Shown here: positions 1-5,408 of the stretch, piece after piece | Layout of the letters: each line of letters starts with the position of its first letter | Numbering within the stretch: the stretch's first letter is position 1 | Source: an uncultured bacterium | GTDB taxonomy: Bacteria; Patescibacteriota; CALEFQ01 | NCBI GenBank assembly: GCA_937877125.1 | Contig: CALEFQ010000092.1 | Span: 1-5,408 of the forward strand | Reading direction: 5' to 3' | DNA length: 5,408 nt | The notes under the pieces: generated by a model | The model's database searches: none | Seen by the model: the letters and a program-made list of their open reading frames with translations, nothing else | Told to the model about the DNA's origin: nothing | Program-made: the position numbers and the translations under genes

Positions 1-916
1 AAGACAGCGGACCTTTACCGCCCAGGGTAATTTGGGACTGGTTGAAATCACATAATTTGCTTAATTCCGGATACTTGTCCGGGGCGCAAACACTTTCGCC
101 CTGAAAAACCCAGCGAAAATCCATTTCTTCGGTATTGGCATCGCCGCCCAAAACATTTACTTTCAAATTGACTTTGGACTGGTCATCCGCTCCCACCGGC
201 AATACTTTTTTATCGGAAAACAGGGAGATTTCAAGTTTTTCGCGCTGACTGGGATGAACGCGCCGGGTGGCCTGCGCGACATACACTTTCTTGCGGGAAC
301 TAAGGCCGACCGCCGACACGTCAAGGTCATAATAGCCGGTGCCGATCGCCTGCTCCGGCACAAATTTCAAGACACTTTGTCCTTCACCCAGATAATCATC
401 TTCGTCAACATAACCGTCGCCGTCGGTATCGCCATTAAGCGGATCCGTTCCCAAGATATATTCTTCCACGTTGGTCAGCAAACCGTCGCTGCCCCCGGGA
501 TAATACTTATTTCCCCGCGAATCGACCAGCCCGGCTACCACCGTCACGGGAGTGCCTTCATCCTGATTGACAAAACGATCCATTACCGCGCCGTCCCGAT
601 CGGGATCGTCATTCGGCAAAACTTCTTCGATTGTGGCATAGGTCCGGCCGTTGACCGAGCGTCCGACAAATTGCTGGCGCTCCCAATTGTCATCCATGCC
701 GTCGCCTTCCGGCTGGCCGTCGCCATTAACATCGTCTAAATCCTCCGCTGGCTGGCGTGTAATCCACTCGCAGCAAGAACCGTGCCCCTCGGGCAATTTG
801 AGTGACGATGCTTCGGCCAGCAATCCGCCCGCCAAGACGCTATTGTAGTTGGCCGTTTTACCGGTCACGCTGTCGCGCACGCACCAGGAATAATAAATGT
901 TATCGTTGCGGGTCCG
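1..916 (-). repeat. Paralogous core block, copy A (RTR...YYxWC to Ig-like Cys pair)
   Basis: Residues 325-629 of the left-hand protein align in order with residues about 390-675 of its neighbour. Matching landmarks are RTR-xNN/DN-xYY-x-WC, the CC-xx-ITR pair, DDNWER, VDSRGN, GTDPLNGDTDGDG, GYYD, and the W-x-F-x-G...C...C unit. The similarity is visible at the DNA level around the GTDP segment. It is a diverged gene-internal duplication, not a mobile or recent exact repeat. The block is cut by the window edge. Confidence 0.85.
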
Positions 917-1888
917 ATAGTTTTCCGGCACGGCCGTGAACGAAGCCTCTTCGCCGCGGGGCAAGCCAGGCGTCATCGCCTGGACGGCCACGGTCGGATT
1001 TTCGTTTTCATTATCCGCTTTCCAGGAAAGATATTTGGCTGTGTCGCCCATTTTCCAATTCCATCTAAGACCGTTAATTGACGTACGGAAAGGATCCCCG
1101 CTAGGCTTGCGCGGACGTTGACTGCTGCTCTCGGAACACGGCGCCGAGGTCGGATCGCCTTCGGTCACACAACCGCAGCCGCCGTCGAATTCGCACTCGG
1201 GGTAGCCGTCAAAATCATCGAATTCGGACGACACCTCCAGTGCTTCCAGGGTGATATTGCTGTATTGCGCTCCGGGCTCCGCCGGAAACGCTGCGCTGTT
1301 AGCCAGCCCGGCGACGCCGAAAACAATTGTTTGATCCTGGGCTTTGAACGTTGAGGGCAGGGGCAATTCCGAAACATCAGTTTGCCCGGTAACCGAATCG
1401 GTGACCTCAACCTTCGTGACATCCTCATCCCAGGAAAAAGTAAAATGATACGATCGCTCGGGTATCCAGCCGGCCGGATCTATTTTTACGTTTTCATCCT
1501 CCCAGGCGCAATCAATCTGCAGCTTGAATTGGAATCCCGGACCGTCAAAAGGCAATTGGGCGCGCTTGCGAAAATGAATCCAGTAGCCGTGATTGGCAAA
1601 GGCGGTTGGCTGGGCCGCGTCAAACATGGCGAAAATTTGGTGTTTTTCCAGATTGGCCTGGCTTAATCCGGTCACGTCAAAGTCGAGCTGTCCCTTGATG
1701 ATTGAGCCGCCGGCCGCCTGACCGACGCTCCAGGACGCGCCGGAATCGAGCGACGGCGTGGAAACCGACGGGAAGGTCAAGGTCGCCGCGGCCGCGGGAG
1801 CCGATAACCCGAGCCAAAATAAAAACCCAGCAGTCACAAGCGCACTGCCCCAAGCAAAGCGACGAAAAAATTGGACGCGCCGAATCAC
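1..1888 (-). CDS. Exported Ca2+-binding-cassette surface protein, C-terminus cut by window edge
   Basis: The frame is open for 629 codons from GTG at 1888 to the left edge with no stop. Start choice: an in-frame TAA lies seven codons upstream, no ATG or TTG lies between, and GTG gives a full signal peptide (basic MIRRVQFFRR, hydrophobic core about 12-30, cleavage near APAAAA at 30-35). Visible parts in order: a beta-rich region about 36-221 that resembles a concanavalin/LamG-type sandwich (inferred from strand pattern only); a Cys linker with C232, C238, C240 and C251; a core with W335-C336 and C372-C373; acidic loops at 385-403, 427-433 and 480-499 of the TSP3/EF-hand-like DxDxDG type; then the beginning of an Ig/PKD-like domain with W593 and a C601/C613 pair. 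From about residue 232 it is paralogous to the protein encoded at 1900-4887. By analogy the missing end should carry another Ig-like domain and a membrane anchor. No catalytic motif is seen. Likely role: envelope structure or adhesion (inference). Confidence 0.85.
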   Translation of the reverse strand, partial: MIRRVQFFRRFAWGSALVTAGFLFWLGLSAPAAAATLTFPSVSTPSLDSGASWSVGQAAGGSIIKGQLDFDVTGLSQANLEKHQIFAMFDAAQPTAFANHGYWIHFRKRAQLPFDGPGFQFKLQIDCAWEDENVKIDPAGWIPERSYHFTFSWDEDVTKVEVTDSVTGQTDVSELPLPSTFKAQDQTIVFGVAGLANSAAFPAEPGAQYSNITLEALEVSSEFDDFDGYPECEFDGGCGCVTEGDPTSAPCSESSSQRPRKPSGDPFRTSINGLRWNWKMGDTAKYLSWKADNENENPTVAVQAMTPGLPRGEEASFTAVPENYRTRNDNIYYSWCVRDSVTGKTANYNSVLAGGLLAEASSLKLPEGHGSCCEWITRQPAEDLDDVNGDGQPEGDGMDDNWERQQFVGRSVNGRTYATIEEVLPNDDPDRDGAVMDRFVNQDEGTPVTVVAGLVDSRGNKYYPGGSDGLLTNVEEYILGTDPLNGDTDGDGYVDEDDYLGEGQSVLKFVPEQAIGTGYYDLDVSAVGLSSRKKVYVAQATRRVHPSQREKLEISLFSDKKVLPVGADDQSKVNLKVNVLGGDANTEEMDFRWVFQGESVCAPDKYPELSKLCDFNQSQITLGGKGPLS

Positions 1889-1899
1889 AGATGGAAAAA
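1889..1899 (-). other. 11-base intergenic gap before the GTG-start gene
   Basis: Between the TAA of the 995-residue gene and the GTG at 1888 there are 11 AT-rich bases with no room for a promoter or a terminator hairpin. No Shine-Dalgarno at normal spacing is seen; a weak AAGAAA lies inside the end of the upstream gene. This supports co-transcription and perhaps translational coupling. Confidence 0.65.
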
Positions 1900-4887
1900 T
1901 TATTTCTTAGATACGCGATTTTCTAAAAACCGGCTGGCCTTAGGGTAAATCAAAATTAGCCCGAAAAAGACTCCGGCCAAGATCGCGGCATAAAGCAACA
2001 CCTGGCGGAACACCTCGGGGATCTGGGAAAAAACCGCGGCCAGCGCGCTGAAGAAGGGATTGGCTTGCCCGACGGCCGCGGGCGACAAGCCCACGACGAT
2101 CTTGATCGAATCACTGGCGGTTTCCGGCGGATCATCATCCAGGGCGTTAACTGCGAAACTGACATTGTAGACCTGCCCGACAGCCGCGTCCGCGGGAACA
2201 TCTAAGGTATATAAATACCGGTCCCCGGGCAAAAAAGTGTCATAAAAATCAGACGTGACTTCCTGGCCGTTGACGACCCAACGGGCCACCCAGCCGTTCT
2301 TCCCGACAAAATTTTCCTGGACGGCGCCCAAACCTATTTTTTCTCCCGGGGAAACAGAAATGTAACGAGTGGCGGCCGAGGCAACCTGATCGCTGTAGTT
2401 TATCCGGTCGGCTGGTTCAGAAATCGACACCTGCGGCCCGCCGACTCCGAACTGCCGCGTGCCGTTGGCGAATTCCCGCGCCCGGTTCGGATCCTTGATT
2501 TTCACCGAGACAGTGTGACTCGCCCCGGCTTCGCCGTCGGAAACCAAGAGATACACGGACTGGCCCAGTCCCGACTGATTCGTCTGGTTAACGCCGTCAT
2601 AACTCCAAATGAAATTAAGCTCGGCCGCTGGCTGGGTCGCGGTAATCTCGTCGATCTCGGCGATGCAAATCGGTAGGACTTCGCCGCTGTTTTGGGGGAC
2701 CGAATTTATTTCTCTCGTTTGCTCGCCGCAAACAGTCGTCAGTGTTACCGCATAGGCCACCGGCAAAGACAAAGTGGCTTCCGCCTCAACCCGGCTCATC
2801 TGATCACGAACTTTCACCTTGACGGTATAGTCTTCGGCGGTCGGTTCGGGTAAATCCAGCAAATTGATTCCGCCCGCCCCGAATTTCAATTCCGCCCGGC
2901 CGACATTGCACTGCTCCGCATTCTCGTAACCGGACTGATCACAGGCCGAATCACCGTTGAAAGACCACTCGTAATACAAAACGCGATTATTGTCCGTACC
3001 GGAAATAGTGTCGGCTTTGATAATCAGGCTTTGGTCGGATCCGAAAGTCATTGCGTCCTTATTGGCGCTCAATTCGATCTTTAGCTGGTCGTCATTACCG
3101 ATAAATATGCGCTGTTTGGTGCTGGTCAGAGCCGCTTTTTTCCGGCCGTCGATCCCCACCACCGACACGCCCATATCATAATACCCGTTGGGGCCGGCCG
3201 GTTTTTCCACGGTAAAGGGTATATTTGACTGGCCGACGCCGACATAATCCATTTCATCACCGGATCCGTCACCGTCGGTATCGCCATTCAGCGGATCAGT
3301 CCCAGCAATGTATTCCTGGATATTGGTAAACACGCCGGTCCGGCCAGTGACATATTCATTACCCCGGCTATCCACCATGGCTGGCGCGACTGTCAAATAT
3401 TGCCCCTGCTCATTTTTAAAATTATTGGCCACAAAGCCATCCTGGTCCGGATCGTCACCAGGCGCGATCTGTTCAATCGTTGTGTAATTAGTACCCGCCC
3501 GTCCGATAAATTTTTCGCGTTCCCAATTATCATCCAGGCCGTCCTGATCACTGTCAACTGCCGGCGTCCGAGTAATCGGACCGCAACAACCTTTTTCATC
3601 AAACGGCTTATCCGAAACATTCTCAGCCCTGGTTCCCCCCGCAACCACGTTGTTCATCGGCCAAACTTTGTCACCATCAATCAAACACCAGGCATAATAA
3701 AGGTTATTCGGGCGCGTCCGGAAATTAAGAGCGTTCGCCACCGCGCCGATCTGATCTCCTTCTTTCGGCGATGGGGGCGCGAACTGTAATTCCACCGAGG
3801 GGGGAATCTGCATCTCTTTCTCTTTGGAATCCCATTCCCCAAATATATCTTCTAATTTCCAGTCAAACTTGATTGACCAATGGTCAAAACGAAACGGAAA
3901 CTGATCAAGAACCGTGGCTTCACGCTTGTTTCCCGTTTCGGCCAGATCCTCGCACGGCACCGGGTCAGCCAGAGAACCGCCCACGCAGGAACAGGCTCCG
4001 TAAACACCGTCAGACGATTCGTCTTCCGGACACTCGACCGGGATGACATCATACTGGGCCGGGGGCGCTTCTTCGTCCATCAGCAGCGAAAAATTTCGAA
4101 TGGTCACCCCGCCGTAAGACACCCCTCCTAAAAATTCCCCGCCGATGCTGGCAATGATTCCGTCCCGATTATCATAATTATATAAAGCGTAAGGAATCCC
4201 GCCGGGAGAATTAAACACTGGCAGGGCGCCGGAATCAGGATTACCTTTCCAAACGCTCAAAGAGCCGCTGGTGGTACCGGCATGCAATTCCAATTCAATC
4301 GTATAAAAACCGGTATACTCCTCCCAGTTGAAACGATCACCCACGCCGGCGCCAGGAACGCCAGTACCATTGAACATGCCGGCCCAGCCTTGTGCCAGGA
4401 TGCTATTCGAATACATGACGCCGTCCATGCCGCTCGGCCATTTTTTTATCCCTAAGCCCCAATTAGTGGCGTCGCAGGAAGCGTCGTAACCTCCGGACGG
4501 GCAGGGATCGCACCACTCTTTGCCCATGCTAAACATATAACCATCCTTATCGGCCACCTCACCAAGCGAGGCTAAGTCATTATCAATTCCCTTTGCCTCA
4601 AAGCGAATTTTGACGTGGCCGACCGGCAAGTCATCTGGCAATTTCAATTCCAAGTTGCTGTTGGTGCCCAACAAATAACCGTCGCCGACGAAGTCCCCGC
4701 CGTTCTTCTGCCAACCGCTGCCGAATTGGCCGGTCAGTTCCGCTTCGGCCGCGCCGGCACCGCCGGTCAAGCTCAAGTCAAAACCGTAGGCCGAAACCGT
4801 CGCGGGCAGGAAAAATAGCAAAGCAAAAAATCCCCCGGCGACGAAGCCGTACCAGATTTTTTCGATTTGTGAAACACGCGTGCGCAT
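1900..4887 (-). CDS. Large membrane-anchored multidomain surface protein with TSP3-like Ca2+ cassette and Ig/PKD-like domains
   Basis: Complete 995-residue protein. The ATG at 4887 is fixed because an in-frame TAA directly precedes it. Signal peptide 1-33 (hydrophobic core 14-31, cleavage VSA|YG). Residues about 35-270 are Gly/aromatic-rich beta strands, possibly a concanavalin/LamG-like fold (inferred). A Cys linker follows with C286, C299, C301 and C312. The core has R390-TR, W400-C401 and C434-C435. Ca2+-type acidic loops lie at 445-456 (DSDQDGLDDNWE), 478-484 and 529-548 (GTDP then DTDGDG). An Ig/PKD-like domain with W641 and C649/C660 follows, then a second PKD-like unit about 735-825 (WSYDG, VKIKD) and a last Ig-like unit about 835-935 (PADAAVGQ at 898-905). 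A juxtamembrane IPE motif at 956-958, a TM helix about 963-982 and a basic tail 983-995 end it, giving a type I topology with the bulk outside. There is no LPXTG and no enzyme signature. Role is unknown; adhesion or envelope scaffold is the likely class. Confidence 0.93.
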   Translation of the reverse strand: MRTRVSQIEKIWYGFVAGGFFALLFFLPATVSAYGFDLSLTGGAGAAEAELTGQFGSGWQKNGGDFVGDGYLLGTNSNLELKLPDDLPVGHVKIRFEAKGIDNDLASLGEVADKDGYMFSMGKEWCDPCPSGGYDASCDATNWGLGIKKWPSGMDGVMYSNSILAQGWAGMFNGTGVPGAGVGDRFNWEEYTGFYTIELELHAGTTSGSLSVWKGNPDSGALPVFNSPGGIPYALYNYDNRDGIIASIGGEFLGGVSYGGVTIRNFSLLMDEEAPPAQYDVIPVECPEDESSDGVYGACSCVGGSLADPVPCEDLAETGNKREATVLDQFPFRFDHWSIKFDWKLEDIFGEWDSKEKEMQIPPSVELQFAPPSPKEGDQIGAVANALNFRTRPNNLYYAWCLIDGDKVWPMNNVVAGGTRAENVSDKPFDEKGCCGPITRTPAVDSDQDGLDDNWEREKFIGRAGTNYTTIEQIAPGDDPDQDGFVANNFKNEQGQYLTVAPAMVDSRGNEYVTGRTGVFTNIQEYIAGTDPLNGDTDGDGSGDEMDYVGVGQSNIPFTVEKPAGPNGYYDMGVSVVGIDGRKKAALTSTKQRIFIGNDDQLKIELSANKDAMTFGSDQSLIIKADTISGTDNNRVLYYEWSFNGDSACDQSGYENAEQCNVGRAELKFGAGGINLLDLPEPTAEDYTVKVKVRDQMSRVEAEATLSLPVAYAVTLTTVCGEQTREINSVPQNSGEVLPICIAEIDEITATQPAAELNFIWSYDGVNQTNQSGLGQSVYLLVSDGEAGASHTVSVKIKDPNRAREFANGTRQFGVGGPQVSISEPADRINYSDQVASAATRYISVSPGEKIGLGAVQENFVGKNGWVARWVVNGQEVTSDFYDTFLPGDRYLYTLDVPADAAVGQVYNVSFAVNALDDDPPETASDSIKIVVGLSPAAVGQANPFFSALAAVFSQIPEVFRQVLLYAAILAGVFFGLILIYPKASRFLENRVSKK
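2863..3720 (-). repeat. Paralogous core block, copy B
   Basis: Counterpart of copy A at 1-916, inside the 995-residue gene (residues 390 to about 675). It has the same landmark order and nearly the same spacing: WC to CC is 33 residues here and 36 in copy A; DDNWE to GTDP is 73 here and 77 in copy A. Differences are spread along the block, so the duplication is old or fast evolving. Confidence 0.85.
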
Positions 4888-4893
4888 TTATTA
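4888..4893 (-). other. Gene junction: tandem TAA TAA stop immediately before ATG
   Basis: The upstream fragment ends with TAA, followed by a second in-frame TAA and then the ATG of the 995-residue gene, so the two coding regions share one frame and are separated by only 3 bases. No good Shine-Dalgarno is visible; the nearest purine run is GGGA about 11 bases before ATG. Termination-reinitiation coupling within one transcript is the simplest reading (inference). Confidence 0.75.
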
Positions 4894-5359
4894 GAGCGTC
4901 CCGTATTTAGAAAATTTCATGACCAGCCAAGCAATTCCGGCGATCAAGCCGCCCGTAACGACAATTGACACCGCTAACCGGTAATTTTCGGGAATGAAAT
5001 TGGCAACCGTCGCCAAACCGGCCCTGATTTTTTCGCCGAAACTGACCGCCCCGCTGCCGGCGCTAATCAAGAGCGTAACCTGGTCAGAGGCGAGCAAAGT
5101 CTGCCCCGCGGCTGAACGAGTCTGTGCCTGGACCTGGACCGGGATATCCTGCCCGACCGGAGCATCGGCCGGAATCAAATATTCAAAAGTCGTGGCCGCC
5201 ACTCCGGAGCTTTGCTGTCCGCCCGCTTGCCAGGAAAAAGAAACTTCGCCGTCAGCCGGAAAATCCCGCGCCGCCGCGACAAAACGAATCGTCTGACCGG
5301 GCTGTCCCCGCACCATCCGCAAGTCCGTGCCTCGGCCGCCGCCGTAAGATTCCTGCGAC
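4891..5359 (-). CDS. C-terminal fragment of a third membrane-anchored Ig-like surface protein (5' end missing)
   Basis: The last 155 codons of a gene whose beginning is off the contig; the stop is TAA at 4891-4893. The frame is open to the right edge, so a start at TTG 5322 or ATG 5316 is not needed and would split an Ig-like domain. Real sequence ends at 5359; continuing the frame would add adapter-encoded residues. Visible parts, numbered from the first whole codon: an Ig/FN3-like beta domain about 14-100 (W43, then PADAPVGQ at 63-70), a juxtamembrane segment 113-127 with IPE at 122-124, a TM helix about 128-147, and a short tail ending KFSKYGTL. The order matches the end of the neighbouring 995-residue protein: PADAxVGQ to TM is 58 residues in both. 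It is therefore inferred to be a paralogue, first of the three in transcription order here. Topology: C-terminal anchor in the cytoplasmic membrane with the domains outside. Confidence 0.85.
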
Positions 5360-5408
5360 AGATCGGAAGAGCGTCGTGTAGGGAAAGAGTGTAGATCTCG
5401 GTGGTCGC
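5360..5408. other. Illumina TruSeq adapter left at contig end (not genomic)
   Basis: The 49 bases begin AGATCGGAAGAGC and continue as the reverse complement of the TruSeq Universal/P5 adapter, including the GTAGATCTCGGTGGTCGC part. I recognise the match as exact over the whole stretch. Genomic sequence therefore stops at 5359. In the frame of the gene at 4891-5359 the adapter stays open and translates to a run ending FPTRRSSDL, a familiar artefact peptide. Plus-strand frames crossing it end in GRASCRERV or DRKSVV, which are also familiar artefacts. Confidence 0.98.

Noticed and set aside
254..739. 161-codon plus-strand open frame
   Set aside because: It is antisense to the Ca2+ cassette of the left-hand gene. 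It has no ribosome binding site and no recognisable protein pattern, and the minus-strand frame carries clear motifs.
1978..2022. LPXTG-type sortase signal before the C-terminal TM helices
   Set aside because: Neither visible C-terminus has LPxTG or a close variant; IPE-x-[FY]-R lacks the Thr-Gly cleavage site, so plain TM anchoring is preferred.
3400..3789. 129-codon plus-strand open frame that resembles part of the one at 254-739 (RxSDKxxAxPI)
   Set aside because: The resemblance looks like conservation, but it arises because both lie antisense to the two paralogous core blocks. Homology on the minus strand explains it fully.
4891..5322. A complete small 143-residue membrane protein starting at TTG 5322
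   Set aside because: The frame stays open upstream to the contig end, and this start would fall inside an Ig-like domain with no signal peptide, so it is a truncated larger gene.
1..5359. CRISPR array, tRNA/rRNA, insertion sequence or riboswitch
   Set aside because: No regularly spaced short repeats, no structural RNA landmarks, no transposase motifs or inverted-repeat ends, and no intergenic space beyond 11 bases.
5124..5394. Plus-strand open frames at the right end, ending in DRKSVV or GRASCRERV
   Set aside because: Their ends are translated sequencing adapter, and the rest is antisense to the third gene.

Overview
This window is the end of a metagenome-style contig. It holds one minus-strand gene cluster of three consecutive reading frames, read from right to left: a truncated gene at 4891-5359, a complete 995-residue gene at 1900-4887, and a gene starting with GTG at 1888 that runs off the left end. 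The gaps are 3 and 11 bases, so this looks like a single operon. No promoter or terminator lies inside the window. The last 49 bases (5360-5408) are Illumina TruSeq adapter, not genome, so the real sequence ends at 5359.

All three products look like relatives of one family of large exported, membrane-anchored, multidomain surface proteins. The two genes whose beginnings are visible encode a signal peptide and then an N-terminal beta-rich region that looks like a concanavalin/LamG-type fold. A Cys-rich linker follows (C-x-C-x10-C in both), then a Ca2+-binding thrombospondin-type-3-like cassette (DxDxDG loops and an identical 13-residue GTDPLNGDTDGDG stretch), then Ig/PKD-like beta domains. The two genes whose ends are visible encode a final Ig-like domain, a short conserved juxtamembrane segment (LA-x-V-xxx-IPE-x-[FY]-R), one transmembrane helix and a short basic tail. 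No enzyme active site is recognisable. The best description is a tandemly duplicated set of adhesin- or envelope-type proteins whose partners and ligands are unknown.

The organism cannot be named from this sequence. Large Ig/TSP3-like proteins with a C-terminal membrane anchor and no LPXTG motif, in tight paralogous runs with weak Shine-Dalgarno signals, would suit a Patescibacteria/CPR (Parcubacteria-like) genome, but this is only a low-confidence inference. The standard genetic code fits: all visible stops are TAA and Gly/Trp codons are ordinary.

There is no gene-free stretch longer than 11 bases apart from the adapter. Plus-strand open frames are antisense shadows of these genes.
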